Shown here one piece after another: positions 25,749 to 35,708 of a stretch of 48,603 nucleotides of DNA. The notes under the pieces are model-generated. The model saw only the letters and a program-made list of their open reading frames with translations, searched no databases and was not told the origin of the DNA. Position 1 is the first letter of the stretch, and the number at the start of each line of letters is the position of its first letter. This DNA comes from Prosthecobacter sp. (lineage in GTDB: Bacteria > Verrucomicrobiota > Verrucomicrobiia > Verrucomicrobiales > Verrucomicrobiaceae). The stretch is from NCBI RefSeq assembly GCF_020439865.1, contig NZ_JAGRPF010000123.1, positions 1 through 48,603 on the forward strand, given 5' to 3'. Made by a program: the position numbers and the translations under genes.

Positions 25749-27073
25749 AGCACTTCGATGATTCCGCTGCTATCGCCGAACCTGTCGATCTTCACTCCTG
25801 CCTTGTCGAGCAACGTGAGGTGCAAGTTGGCAAGCGGGACGGTCTTTTCGTATTTGAGGTGGCGATTGCCCTTCACACCCGAATTGGCACCACCGGCGAC
25901 GATGATGGGGAGGTTGGTGTGGTCGTGGACGTTGGGGTTGCCCATGCCGCTGCCGTAGAGGAGCAAAGTGTGGTCGAGGAGCTTGCCGTCGCCTTCCTTC
26001 ACGGCGGCGAGTTTGGCGAGGTATTCGGCGAAGAGGCTGACGTGGAAGGCATTGATCTTCGACATGCGCTCGATCTTCGCGGGATCATTGCCGTGGTGGC
26101 TCAGCGGATGATGCGGATCGCTGACGCCGATCTCGGGGTAGGTGCGGTTTGAGGTCTCGCGGGCGAGCTGGAAGGTGATGACGCGCGTGACATCGCCCTG
26201 CATGGCGAGGACCTGGAGGTCAAACATGAGCCGTGCATGCTCCGCATAGCTCGCGGGCACGCCGCTGGGCCGGGAGAGGTCCGGCAGCTCGTTCTCCGCG
26301 ACGGCGGCCTGCGCTTTTTCGATGCGGCGCTCGACCTCGCGGATGCTGTCGAGGTATTGATTCACACGATCCCGATCCTGCGGGCCGAGCTGCTTCGCGA
26401 GGCGCTGCATGTCGTCCTTGATGAAGTCGAGCAAGCTCGCCCGGCGCTGCAAAGCGGCCTGACGATCCGTTTTGCTGCCGCCATCGCCAAAGAGCTGCTC
26501 AAACACCAGCCGCGGATGCGCCTCGGCAGGCAACGGCGTGGTGGGCGAGGACCACGAGAGATTGTTTTGATACACGCAGGCGTAGCCGTTGTCGCATTGG
26601 CCGACGACCTGCATCAAGTCCATCGCGAGTTCGAGCGACGGGAGCTGCGTCTGCTGCCCGATGGCCTTCGCGGCGATCTGGTCGGCGGTGGTGCCGTTGT
26701 AGTAGTCGCTGCTCTCCGTGTGCTTCACGCGTGCGGCGCTGAGGAAGCTCGCATTCGACGTGGCGTGCGTGCCGGGATACGCAGGCTCGAGTTCGAGGTT
26801 CGAGATCACCGTGCAATGCTGCCGCACCGGCTCCAGCGACTTCAAAATGGGCGAAAGCTGCTCCAGCGTGCTCGTCGCGCCGAGATTCCACCGCGAGTGA
26901 TCGGTGCCCATCGGGATGTAGATGTAGCTCAGCCGTTTTGCCGGCTGCACCACCCGATTCGCGGCTGTGGCCGCCGGGATCATCGCCTCCAGAAACGGCA
27001 ACGACAACGTCGCCCCCATGCCGCGCAGCAGATGGCGGCGGGACAAAGCTTTGCGCGTGGTGAAGGTGCTCAT
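25745..27073 (-). CDS. DUF1552 protein (copy C)
   Basis: A 442-aa protein with a Tat signal SRRHLLRGMGATLSLPFLEAMIPA. DUF1552 landmarks are KRLSYIYIPMGTDHSRWNL, NASFLSAARVK, TADQIAAKAIGQQTQLPSLELAMD and the C-terminal LLLYGSGMGNPNVHDHTNLPIIVAGG, with the GSGMGN and HDHTNLP core. The domain is related to the DUF1501/alkaline-phosphatase superfamily; its reaction is not known. It is one of three paralogues in this operon. It precedes the ankyrin gene with a 4-bp overlap. Confidence 0.9.
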   Translation of the reverse strand: MSTFTTRKALSRRHLLRGMGATLSLPFLEAMIPAATAANRVVQPAKRLSYIYIPMGTDHSRWNLGATSTLEQLSPILKSLEPVRQHCTVISNLELEPAYPGTHATSNASFLSAARVKHTESSDYYNGTTADQIAAKAIGQQTQLPSLELAMDLMQVVGQCDNGYACVYQNNLSWSSPTTPLPAEAHPRLVFEQLFGDGGSKTDRQAALQRRASLLDFIKDDMQRLAKQLGPQDRDRVNQYLDSIREVERRIEKAQAAVAENELPDLSRPSGVPASYAEHARLMFDLQVLAMQGDVTRVITFQLARETSNRTYPEIGVSDPHHPLSHHGNDPAKIERMSKINAFHVSLFAEYLAKLAAVKEGDGKLLDHTLLLYGSGMGNPNVHDHTNLPIIVAGGANSGVKGNRHLKYEKTVPLANLHLTLLDKAGVKIDRFGDSSGIIEVL

Positions 27074-27147
27074 GGCGGGTGAAACGGCGTTGAGCGTGGG
27101 AAACTGACAAATCTTCCCACCTGAGCGATCCCCACACCAGCCAAAAC

Positions 27148-28434
27148 CTACGCCATCTCTAGCCCGCGCATGGTGGTGGTGCCGCTGCCGAAGCGGTCGG
27201 TCTCGATGCCGAGGCGTTGGAGCATGCTGACGTAGAGGGTGGCGAGTGGGTGGTTGTTGCCTTGGTCGAAGGCGAGGTGCTGGCCGTGTTTGAAGCCGCC
27301 GCCGGCGAGGATGACGGGGAGGTTGCGATTGTCGTGGCTGCTGGCGTTGCCCATGTTGCTGCCGTAGAGCACCATCGTGCGGTCGAGCACGCTCTGGCCG
27401 TCTTCCTGGGTTTGTTTGAGCTTGCGCAGCAGGTCGCCAAAGGCGCGCATGTGCTCGTCTTCGATCAAGGCGAGTTGTTCGAGCTTCTTGGCGTTCTGGC
27501 CGTGGTGGGAGAGCGTGTGGTAGCCTTCCTCGACGCCTTCGATGGGCGGTGTGATGAAGAAGCCTTCCATCATGACCGTCACGAGGCGCGTGCTGTCGGT
27601 TTGCAGCGCCAGGTGCGTGAGATCGAACATCAATTTGGCCCGGCCGATCACATCGCCCTGGTCACGGATGTCTTTGGGGGCTTTCGCCTTCACTTTGGGC
27701 TTCGGCTTCTTCTCCCACTCCTGCTGGCGGAGCATCTGCTGCTCCACCTCGCGCACGGAGGTGAGGTATTCGTCGAACTTCACCTTGTCCTCATGGCTCA
27801 GGCTGCGCGTGAGCGCCCTCGCCTGATCATGCACAGTGTCCATGATGCTCTGGCCCATGCGCAGACGCAGCACCTGTTCGTCGATCTCACTGGAGGAGCC
27901 GTTGAGGAAGAGCTTCGCAAAGACTTGCGCGGGTGAGGTCGCGCCCGGGATCGGCACACCGGCGCGGGTCCACGAGAGCGACTGCTGGCCGTTTGCGGTG
28001 AGCACGAGCGAGGGGAAACGTGTCTCGCGCCCGATGTAATCGGCGGCGAGTTGATCGAGCGAGATGGTGTTTTTGAAACTGGAGCCGCTGGGATGCGGCG
28101 AGGCGGTGAGGAAGCTCTTTTCCGCCGCGTGACCGCCATCCACCTCGGGATGGGACACGCCGCTAAAGACGGTGAGTTGCTCCCGCAGATCCTCGACGAT
28201 CTTCAAGTAGCGCGAGGCCTTGTAGTCACGTCCGCTGGCCTGCGGGATGAAGTTCGGCAAATGCAGACCGAGGTTGTTGCAGATGCAAACCATGCGGCGC
28301 GGAACGCCATCCGATTTGAAGCCGGGCATGCCACCTTCCGCCGCACGGAGACCGCGTGGCGCAAGCGATTCGAGCAAAGGCAACCCAAGCGTGATGCCGG
28401 AGGCGCGCAGGAATTGACGACGGGTGGTGATCAT
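27148..28434 (-). CDS. DUF1552 protein (copy B)
   Basis: A 428-aa Tat-exported protein (TTRRQFLRASGITLGLPLLESLAP). It shows the family segments RRMVCICNNLGLHLPNFIP, EKSFLTASPHPSG, LDQLAADYIGRETRFPSLVLT and MVLYGSNMGNASSHDNRNLPVILAGG. The order of conserved segments is the same as in copies A and C, but the middle contains a Lys/Pro-rich stretch (EKKPKPKVKAKAPKD) absent from them. It starts 9 bp after the haem-protein stop, making a haem-protein/DUF1552 pair. Confidence 0.9.
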   Translation of the reverse strand: MITTRRQFLRASGITLGLPLLESLAPRGLRAAEGGMPGFKSDGVPRRMVCICNNLGLHLPNFIPQASGRDYKASRYLKIVEDLREQLTVFSGVSHPEVDGGHAAEKSFLTASPHPSGSSFKNTISLDQLAADYIGRETRFPSLVLTANGQQSLSWTRAGVPIPGATSPAQVFAKLFLNGSSSEIDEQVLRLRMGQSIMDTVHDQARALTRSLSHEDKVKFDEYLTSVREVEQQMLRQQEWEKKPKPKVKAKAPKDIRDQGDVIGRAKLMFDLTHLALQTDSTRLVTVMMEGFFITPPIEGVEEGYHTLSHHGQNAKKLEQLALIEDEHMRAFGDLLRKLKQTQEDGQSVLDRTMVLYGSNMGNASSHDNRNLPVILAGGGFKHGQHLAFDQGNNHPLATLYVSMLQRLGIETDRFGSGTTTMRGLEMA

Positions 28435-28443
28435 GACGATTTC

Positions 28444-31065
28444 TCAGCGGGTTTTGAAAAGGGTGCTCTGCACAACCGCGTGGATGATTGAGCGGAAGCC
28501 GTGACCGGATTCGCGAGTCTTGGCGATGATGCGCTCGATCTCCTGGCGATCCGCGATGCTGATGGGGGCACCGGTGGCATACACGACAAGGTTGGACGCG
28601 ACGGTGCGGGCGATCTGGTCGGGATCGGCGAGGAGGAGTTGTTTAAAGTCGCGGATGTTTTGAAAAGCGCGGCCGTCGTGCAGCTTGTCGGAGGAGTTCA
28701 CGGGAAGGCCTTCGCTGTAGAGAATGGGAGGCGGCGCGTCCGGCAGATAGCGGATGCGATTGGAGTCGCGGTCTTGTTTCAGGGCTCGGTAGGTGGTGCG
28801 CCAGCCGCCAATGACATCAAAGCTCTCCAGCGCGACGCCGGGTGGATCGATCTTCACATGGCAGGTGGAGCAGCTCGCGCTGCTGCGATGTTTTTCGAGC
28901 TGCTGCTGCACGGTGACCGCGCCGCGGATGTCGGGCTCGATGGCGGGCACGCCGGGCGGTGGTGGATCTGGCGGGATGCCCATGATGCGCTCCAGCACCC
29001 ATTTGCCACGGATGACCGGTGAGGTGCTGGTGCCGTTCGCGGTGACCTTGAGCACGCTCGCCTGAGTCAAAACACCGCCGCGCACGCTATCGGCAGGTAG
29101 CGAGATTTTTTGGAACTGGGTGCCGCTCACCCCACCGATGCCGTAATGCCTCGCGAGCAGATCATTGAGCATCGCGAAGTCGGAATGAACAATGTTTTGA
29201 ACGCTGAGGTTGTTTTGGAGCAGCTCGCGGAAGAAGGCACGTGTCTCCTCGCCGATGGACCACTGCATGAGCTCACTGTGCTCCGGATAGAGATCGGAAT
29301 CAGGCGCGGTGAAATCGAGCAGGCGCTGATCCAGCCATTCGCCGAGGAAATGATCGAGAAAACGTGCCGAACGCGCATCGCTCAGCATGCGCTCGGTTTG
29401 CGCCTGAAGCGCCTTGGCATCGCTGAGATCGGTCTGGAGCAGTTTTTCATCGGGGGATGAGTTCCAGAGGAAAAAGGCCAGCCGCTCAGCGATCTCGTGA
29501 TTCGCGAGCTGGGGCTCGGAGGAGCCGCCTTGATGATAAAGAAAGCCCGGCGAGGTCAAAACCGCCTTGTAGCCGCTGCGCATGGCCTGCTCGAACGGCA
29601 CGCCCTCATCCAGCCAGCGATGCACGAGCGCGATGAAGGGCTGCGGACGATTCTCCGCGCCACGAAAAGCCGCGGCAGCAAAGGAGGTGAGCAGACGCGT
29701 GGCATCGTCCTTAGGTTTTGCAGACGCGAGCCGCAACGTCGCATGAAGTGGCTCATTCACCCGTGTGCGCTTGTAGAGCATCTCGCCGCCGATGCCTTGC
29801 TTCGGGTCGTAGATGTTGCGGTTGCCGCTTTCCTTGTTGCGCTTCGACTTCGGGAGCTGTGTGAGGCGCGGCCGAGCGGTGTCGCTGGGCGGCGAGTCGA
29901 GGTGGGCGTTCACGTCTTTGTTCGGCTCCACATCGGGAATCGGCTCAACGGGCACGCCCGCCCAGAGCCGCTGATGTGAGGCTGGTGGCCAAGCGTCGTA
30001 AATCGGCCCCTCCACCTCCACCCATTGCACGACCACGGCAGGGCCTTGGTAATCCTTCTGCTTCAAATACCACTGCGGCCCCTCGAAGCGCATTTTCCGG
30101 AGCGATGACGGATAGATGCGGAACATCTGACCGCGCTCGAGATGCGCATCGAATTCAAACACCTGTCCTTTTCCCTCGGGAGCTTCGTCCACGCTCACAT
30201 GCCCGAGCACCTGGCGCGGCACCTCATCACTCTCCTTGTGCCCCGGTCCGCCCATGCGAACCGTGAGCGTGACCGGCTCCTTCGAGCGCAACGCCCGCGC
30301 CGCGACCTTCACACGATACCGCGCTGAATGCGGCACGACCCAGGTGTCGAGCAACGAGTTCATGTGCGAGAAAAAGTCCGGCGCGAACATCGCGATGCCA
30401 TCCGGTTCCGGCGTGTGCGGCCCGCTCCGGCGATACTCCTCCATCATCCCGTGCGTCTGGAGGTAGCTGAGCCGCCATTTTTTCACCGGCGGCTGCTCGA
30501 TGAGCTTCGTCGCCTCATCCATCGCCACATCGATGGCCTGCAAATACGACTCCATCTGCACCGCCGACACATTCAACGCCGCCCCCACCGTGTCGAATCC
30601 CGCCGCCTTCGCATCCGGCGGCAGGAGATCGCGAATGCGCAATGGCACGTGCAGCAAATCGCTGAGCGCGGTCTCAAACTCGATGCGGTTCAACCTTCGC
30701 ACCACGCCGCGACCATTCGCGGCCTGTTTCGCGAGATCCGCCTCCACCAGCGGCTTCGCCAACTCAGCGAGGAAAGCCTTCCGCGCATCCGCCGAAGGTT
30801 GATCCGCCTTCTTCGGCGGCATGTCACCATTTTGCACCTTGTCATGAACCTTCACCCAACGCGGCGAAAGCGGATCAAAGGCAAGTGATGTGAGATCCAG
30901 TCCGCCCTTCTTGGAATCCCCGTCGTGGCACTCGCAGCAGTGCGTCTCGAGAAAAACGTCGCCCGGAGCAAAGCCGAAAGCCCAGCCGCAACAAAACGCA
31001 GTGAAAGCAGTAATGACGAGTCGAAGCAAACGCATACCGCGCGTGAACGCAGGAAGCTCTGTCAT
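28444..31065 (-). CDS. PSCyt1/DUF1587-1592-1588-1585 haem protein (copy C)
   Basis: An 873-aa exported protein with a hydrophobic N-terminus and a first haem motif at residues 43-47 (CCECH in HCCECHDGDSKKGGLDL, PSCyt1). DUF1587 (VRRLNRIEFETALSDLLHV), DUF1595, DUF1592 (ERLAFFLWNSSPDEKLL, LARHYGI) and DUF1588 with a second motif CSTCH (CHVKIDPPGVALESFDVIGGWR) follow, then DUF1585 at the C terminus. Known only from large-scale domain surveys of Planctomycetota and Verrucomicrobiota; it is a presumed periplasmic electron carrier. Start 31065 overlaps the upstream gene by 4 bp; an internal ATG at 31035 is possible. Confidence 0.92.
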   Translation of the reverse strand: MTELPAFTRGMRLLRLVITAFTAFCCGWAFGFAPGDVFLETHCCECHDGDSKKGGLDLTSLAFDPLSPRWVKVHDKVQNGDMPPKKADQPSADARKAFLAELAKPLVEADLAKQAANGRGVVRRLNRIEFETALSDLLHVPLRIRDLLPPDAKAAGFDTVGAALNVSAVQMESYLQAIDVAMDEATKLIEQPPVKKWRLSYLQTHGMMEEYRRSGPHTPEPDGIAMFAPDFFSHMNSLLDTWVVPHSARYRVKVAARALRSKEPVTLTVRMGGPGHKESDEVPRQVLGHVSVDEAPEGKGQVFEFDAHLERGQMFRIYPSSLRKMRFEGPQWYLKQKDYQGPAVVVQWVEVEGPIYDAWPPASHQRLWAGVPVEPIPDVEPNKDVNAHLDSPPSDTARPRLTQLPKSKRNKESGNRNIYDPKQGIGGEMLYKRTRVNEPLHATLRLASAKPKDDATRLLTSFAAAAFRGAENRPQPFIALVHRWLDEGVPFEQAMRSGYKAVLTSPGFLYHQGGSSEPQLANHEIAERLAFFLWNSSPDEKLLQTDLSDAKALQAQTERMLSDARSARFLDHFLGEWLDQRLLDFTAPDSDLYPEHSELMQWSIGEETRAFFRELLQNNLSVQNIVHSDFAMLNDLLARHYGIGGVSGTQFQKISLPADSVRGGVLTQASVLKVTANGTSTSPVIRGKWVLERIMGIPPDPPPPGVPAIEPDIRGAVTVQQQLEKHRSSASCSTCHVKIDPPGVALESFDVIGGWRTTYRALKQDRDSNRIRYLPDAPPPILYSEGLPVNSSDKLHDGRAFQNIRDFKQLLLADPDQIARTVASNLVVYATGAPISIADRQEIERIIAKTRESGHGFRSIIHAVVQSTLFKTR

Positions 31066-33293
31066 CTATCGAGTGCGCTTCCGACCGATGAGGGATTGCC
31101 AAACACCGGACTCTTCACAATGCCGACGATGATCTCACTGAACTTCCAGCCGTTCGCCTTGGCGCGGCGGACGATCTGGCGCACGGCAGGGGCATCTTCG
31201 GGTTCGAGGCCGCGGCCGAGGGCGTAGGTCATGAGTTTTTCCGTCAAAGCGGTGACAAAGAGTTCGGGGCGCTTGAGCAGCACGTCTTCGAGGCCGCTCA
31301 CGCCTTCGAACTCGCTGCCATCCGCGAAACCGCCGTGCGAGTCGGCGTCGGCATGCCAGCGACCGATAGCGTCGTAGTTTTCGAGCGCAAAGCCGACGGG
31401 GTCCATGAAGTTGTGGCAACTGGCGCAGGCTGCCATTTCGCGATGTTGGGCAAGGCGTTCGCGGATCGGCAGAGATTCGCTGATCACGCCATCAAGCGCG
31501 GGCACATTGGGAGGAGGCGGTGGAGGCGAGGCGCCGAGCAGGTTTTTCAAAATCCAGTGCCCGCGAATCACCGGCGAGGTGCGCGTGGCATACGACGTCA
31601 CGGTCAGGATGCTGCCATGACGCAGCAGGCCGCCGCGCTGCCAGTCGGGCGCGAGTTTTACCTCGCGGAAGCGTGAGCCGTGGATGTGCGGGATGCCGTA
31701 GTGCGCAGCGAGGCGCTCGTCGAGCCAGGTGCGGTCGGTGCGCAGCAGTTCGAGCACGCTGCGGTCGTTTTCGATCACATCGGCGAAGAGCAGGTTCGTC
31801 TCCGTGCGCAGGGATTCGCGCAGGTTGTGATCGAAGTCAGGAAACAATCGCGCGTCGGGCGTGATGGAGTCGAGATTGCGCAGGTAGAGCCACTGGTCAG
31901 CGAAGTTCGTCACCAAGGCTTTCGCCCGTGGGTCACGCAGCATGCGGCGGGCCTGTGCCTCGACATCAAGAGGACCTTGCGATAGCAGTTCATCGTCCGG
32001 AAGGCTGCTCCAGAGGAAAAACGAGAGACGGGAAGCGAGTTCGAGATCCGTGAGAAGATAGGGCGACTGTGGCTGCTCAGCCTCGGTGCGGAACAAGAAC
32101 TCACGACTGACTAGGATGGCGGCGATCGCCGATTCGATGCCTGACTCGAAGTTCTTTGCTCCTTCCACAAAGGGCAGCACGCGTGCGAGGTCCTCGTCCG
32201 TGATCGGACGCCGCCACGCACGGCGCATTATCGGCGTGAGCACGGCTTTAGCATCGGTTGAGCCGGCGCCGAAGAGTACTCGGCGGCTTGGGGTGTCCCC
32301 CATGTCTTTTGCGTTGTAAGGGCCCGTGATGGTGACCTGATAAACCGCCGGCGAGAGTCGTGGATGGCGATGGAGGTTGAAACTGGACTTGTAAGGCTGC
32401 CGCAATCGTTCGAGCACGGGGGAACCTTTTGGCAGGAAGGTGACACCGATGTCGTGCTGACCGGCGGGGAGGTGCAGCCGCGTCTTCAGATGCGCGTCGA
32501 TCTTCTCGTAATTTCTGTCTTTCGCCGGTTTGACGGTGAACTCGGCCTTCACCTCGCGGTTCACGAGAATCTGCAATTCATGCTCGCCGTTCATGCCCTC
32601 CACCTGCTCGTTGCGATCGCGTTGCAGGCGGACTTGCACGTCGTAATCGCCCTCGCGAGAAACAACCTGCGGGATGAGCACACCGCCACGCGTGCCGAGC
32701 GGCAGACCCGAGACGTGATACTCCTGCGTGATGTCAGGACGCACGCGCACCGTTGTGATCTCCGGATTGTCGAAGGTGCCGACAGCCTGCCGCGCGATCT
32801 TCTGCGCGGCGGTGATGTAGCGGTCGAGCAGGGCAGGGGGCAGGTCGCCAACGGTGACGTTGTCGAAGCCATGGCTGATCTCATCCGTGGGGAAGGCGGC
32901 CTTCGCATCGAAATCCACCGCCAGCAGATCCCGCACCGCGTTTTGATACTCCACGCGTGTGAGCCGGCGCAACGTGGGGCCACGTCCCGGGCTGGGTGGC
33001 TGCTTGTCCAGTTCGCTCGTGAGTTGCTGAATGACTGCGTCGTAGCCTGCGTCATCGGGCCGCTTCTTGCCGATGGGCGGCATCTGGCGGGCGTTGAGCT
33101 GTTTCACCACCGTCTCCCAGGTGTCCGCGTGTTTGACGATGTCGTCGCCGAGAATGGAGTCCAGATCGACATCGCCCTTGTTCGCATTGGCATCGTGACA
33201 ATCGATGCAATAGCGCTCCAGCACCGCACGCGGTGGCGCGGCAGCGAATGCGTGCGCGCATGATGCGAGTAGCAGAATGGCGGCGGCTCTCAT
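31062..33293 (-). CDS. PSCyt1/DUF1587-1592-1588-1585 haem protein (copy B)
   Basis: A 743-aa exported protein: signal peptide MRAAAILLLASCAHAFAA, PSCyt1 haem motif CIDCH at residues 29-33 with ANKGDVDLDSIL, DUF1587 (LRRLTRVEYQNAVRDLLAVDFD), DUF1592 (SRLSFFLWSSLPDDELL), LAAHYGIPHIHGS, DUF1588 with CASCH (CHNFMDPVGFALENYDAIGRWH) and the C-terminal DUF1585 (YALGRGLEPEDAPAVRQIV). It is the shortest of the three paralogues and has a shorter region between DUF1587 and DUF1595. It overlaps both adjacent genes by 4 bp. Confidence 0.92.
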   Translation of the reverse strand: MRAAAILLLASCAHAFAAAPPRAVLERYCIDCHDANANKGDVDLDSILGDDIVKHADTWETVVKQLNARQMPPIGKKRPDDAGYDAVIQQLTSELDKQPPSPGRGPTLRRLTRVEYQNAVRDLLAVDFDAKAAFPTDEISHGFDNVTVGDLPPALLDRYITAAQKIARQAVGTFDNPEITTVRVRPDITQEYHVSGLPLGTRGGVLIPQVVSREGDYDVQVRLQRDRNEQVEGMNGEHELQILVNREVKAEFTVKPAKDRNYEKIDAHLKTRLHLPAGQHDIGVTFLPKGSPVLERLRQPYKSSFNLHRHPRLSPAVYQVTITGPYNAKDMGDTPSRRVLFGAGSTDAKAVLTPIMRRAWRRPITDEDLARVLPFVEGAKNFESGIESAIAAILVSREFLFRTEAEQPQSPYLLTDLELASRLSFFLWSSLPDDELLSQGPLDVEAQARRMLRDPRAKALVTNFADQWLYLRNLDSITPDARLFPDFDHNLRESLRTETNLLFADVIENDRSVLELLRTDRTWLDERLAAHYGIPHIHGSRFREVKLAPDWQRGGLLRHGSILTVTSYATRTSPVIRGHWILKNLLGASPPPPPPNVPALDGVISESLPIRERLAQHREMAACASCHNFMDPVGFALENYDAIGRWHADADSHGGFADGSEFEGVSGLEDVLLKRPELFVTALTEKLMTYALGRGLEPEDAPAVRQIVRRAKANGWKFSEIIVGIVKSPVFGNPSSVGSALDR

Positions 33294-34531
33294 GTCAGCT
33301 CGTTCAAGGTTCCCGTGCTGTCGGCGAAGCGCTCCTGCTTCACGCCTGCCCGCTGCGCCATGGTGAGCCAGAGATCGGCGAGGGGGCGCTTGCCTTCGTA
33401 GTGGAAGTGGCCGCGTTGCCAGCCACCTCCGGCGATGAGGACTTCGAGGTCGGCGTAATTGTGCTGGTCGCCATCGCTGATGCCGCTGCCCATGACGAGC
33501 GTGGTGCTGTCGAGCAGGCCGGTGGCCTTGAGACGCTCGACGACGTGGGCGTAGAACTCGACGTGGAAACGGTCGATCTTCGCCACGGCGGCCTTCGCTT
33601 CGTCGCCCTTCGTGTGGGTGAGCACATGGTGATTCTGCGGCTTGTCGAACAGGCCGTGAAACATGCGCGGCGAGTCCCAGCGCTCCGGATCGATGACGAG
33701 AGTGGCCACGCGGGTGAGATCGTTTTGAAACGCGAGCACGAACAACTCTGCCTGCAGCCGCAGGTAGTCGCCGCGTGTCTCGGGAATGCCCGCCGGTTCG
33801 GGGAGCGGTGGCTTGCGCATTTGTCGGGCGAGTTTCTCGGCGCGTTGGATGCGCGTCTCCGTGGCGCGCACACTCTCCAGATACTCGCCGAGCTTCTCCT
33901 GGTCATCGCGGCCGAGTCGGGCGTTGAGCGCCTTCGCATCTCCCATCACTGCATCGAGCACGCTGCGGGTCGCATTGCCATCGGGTTTGCCAAAGAGGCG
34001 TTGGAAGACTGTCCGCGGGTTCTTCTCGACGTTGGCCGCGTAACCCGGCGCATACCAGGAAATGCATTCGTGGTAGCGCGTCTCCTTGTTATCGGCGTGG
34101 TCATTGGTGCTGAGTTCCAGCGACGGCAGCAGCGAGTCCGCGCCGATCTGTCGGGCAATGACTTGATCGAGCGTCGTGTTCGTCGGGAAACCGCCATCGA
34201 GTGTCTCCTGCGGAGCGGAGGAGGTCAGCCAGCATGATCCGCATTGCGCATGCACCCCGGTGCCGCCGACAAACTGTCGGTCGAGGCCGGTGATGAGCGT
34301 GATGTCGTCCTTCATCTTCGCCAACGGTGAAAGCGTGGGGGTGAGTTCCCAATCCACTCCTGTTTTCTTCGGCAGGAATGCGGCCTGGTTGTAGCCGTTG
34401 GGTGTGTAGATGAAGGCAAAGCGCTGCGGTGCAACCGGGGCGGCTTTCCCGAGGCTTTCAAGCCATGGAAGTCCCAGCGTAACTCCGGCGGCGCGGAGGA
34501 AATGGCGGCGGGTGACGGGACGGGCGATCAT
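33290..34531 (-). CDS. DUF1552 protein (copy A)
   Basis: A 413-aa protein with Tat signal VTRRHFLRAAGVTLGLPWLESLG. Landmarks are QRFAFIYTPNGYNQAAFLP, GSCWLTSSAPQET, TLDQVIARQIGADSLLPSLELS and the C-terminal LVMGSGISDGDQHNYADLEVLIAGG, a diverged version of the GSxMGN/HDxxNLP core. I prefer ATG 34531, which places the twin arginines near the N terminus, over 34576. It follows the BNR gene by 52 bp and overlaps the next haem-protein gene by 4 bp. Confidence 0.9.
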   Translation of the reverse strand: MIARPVTRRHFLRAAGVTLGLPWLESLGKAAPVAPQRFAFIYTPNGYNQAAFLPKKTGVDWELTPTLSPLAKMKDDITLITGLDRQFVGGTGVHAQCGSCWLTSSAPQETLDGGFPTNTTLDQVIARQIGADSLLPSLELSTNDHADNKETRYHECISWYAPGYAANVEKNPRTVFQRLFGKPDGNATRSVLDAVMGDAKALNARLGRDDQEKLGEYLESVRATETRIQRAEKLARQMRKPPLPEPAGIPETRGDYLRLQAELFVLAFQNDLTRVATLVIDPERWDSPRMFHGLFDKPQNHHVLTHTKGDEAKAAVAKIDRFHVEFYAHVVERLKATGLLDSTTLVMGSGISDGDQHNYADLEVLIAGGGWQRGHFHYEGKRPLADLWLTMAQRAGVKQERFADSTGTLNELT

Positions 34532-34583
34532 GATCGTGGATGCAACGCTGCGGAAGAGATTCTCCTGACAGAACAAAGACCGT

Positions 34584-35708
34584 TCAAGGTGCCACTAGGC
34601 CGAACGCACCGTCGCGCAGGCCCTGCGCACCACCTTTGATTTCGGGTGGGGTGAAGCTGTGAACTTCGTTCCAGCTCTTGCCGCCATCCGTGCTGCGCAG
34701 GATATTGAAGCGCGGCTTGTCGATGCTGATGAGCGTGCCTTTGTCGCTGGCAATGACTTGGCCCGCAGGCACGGTGGCGGGCAGGTCGCTCCATGTTTTG
34801 CCGTCGGCGCTGGCGCGGCCCGGTTTGCCGGTGAGCCAGAACTCGGCCCCCACCACACTAAGCGTGGCGCGCTTCGTGCCGGTGGCGTGCGGACCATCCC
34901 AGGTCTCGCCGCCGTCGCTGCTGGTCCATGCGTTGGCGGCATCGGCGTCGGTCATCACAAGCAGCTTGCCGTTGGATTCCAACGTGCCGCGTCCGGTGGA
35001 GGCATCGAGTCCCTTTGGCACGAGCCATTTCCAGCTCTTGCCGAGATCATCACTGGCGAAGAGATGACCGAACTTCGGACCTTCTTTGCCGCGATTGTCA
35101 CCCAGCGCGAGGAAGCGTCCGCTCGCATCGCCGCAGTAAACGGGGCCGACATGATGTGTGCTGAGTTTGTAGCCGCGCGGATCGTCTTTGAAGGCGCCCC
35201 ACATGCTGAAGGTGCCAAAGCTCGCGCCGAGGTCGCGAGTGGAAGTCATCGTCATGTAACCGGCGGCGACAAACGCACCCTTGCCCGCGGCGATCTTCCA
35301 CGTGCCGGGCATGATTAACGGATCACCCTTGCCCTCTGGCAGCTTCACCTTGCCGTGCGTGAGGTGGCTCCATTTCATGCCATCATCGGACGCCAGATAA
35401 ATCGTCGCGCCACCCCAGCCCACGCCGATGACAAACACGCCATCGCCATAAGCCACCGTCTTCGTCGCCCACGGGCCGTGATCCGCACCCGGCGCGGCGA
35501 AGAAGGTCTGCTGCCACGTCTTGCCATCGTCCTTCGACACAATGATGCGCGCTCCGTGACCGACGACCACAAACGCACCAACCTTTGGGTTCGGGTTCAA
35601 ATCACCTCCCAGCGGCAGGTCATTGCGGATCTTCTCATCGGCGGGCGATTCCTCGGCGGAAAAGGCCACTGTCGTCAGGAACGTGGCGAGGATAAGCAGG
35701 TGTTTCAT
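34584..35708 (-). CDS. Exported BNR/sialidase-like propeller protein
   Basis: A 374-aa protein with signal peptide MKHLLILATFLTTVAFSAEE. It has repeated Asp-box/BNR-type segments: VSKDDGKTWQQTF, ASDDGMKWSHL, ASDDLGKSWKWLV, TSSDGGETWDGP and RSTDGGKSWNEV, giving a beta-propeller. It is not necessarily an enzyme; related propellers bind glycans or act as assembly factors. The start overlaps the upstream haem-protein gene by 4 bp. It sits between a haem protein and a DUF1552 protein, an interruption not seen in the other pairs here. Confidence 0.8.
   Translation of the reverse strand: MKHLLILATFLTTVAFSAEESPADEKIRNDLPLGGDLNPNPKVGAFVVVGHGARIIVSKDDGKTWQQTFFAAPGADHGPWATKTVAYGDGVFVIGVGWGGATIYLASDDGMKWSHLTHGKVKLPEGKGDPLIMPGTWKIAAGKGAFVAAGYMTMTSTRDLGASFGTFSMWGAFKDDPRGYKLSTHHVGPVYCGDASGRFLALGDNRGKEGPKFGHLFASDDLGKSWKWLVPKGLDASTGRGTLESNGKLLVMTDADAANAWTSSDGGETWDGPHATGTKRATLSVVGAEFWLTGKPGRASADGKTWSDLPATVPAGQVIASDKGTLISIDKPRFNILRSTDGGKSWNEVHSFTPPEIKGGAQGLRDGAFGLVAP

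Noticed and set aside
24270..25958. Plus-strand frame of 562 codons opposite the ankyrin gene
   Set aside because: The minus strand encodes regular ankyrin repeats; the plus frame is a codon-bias shadow.
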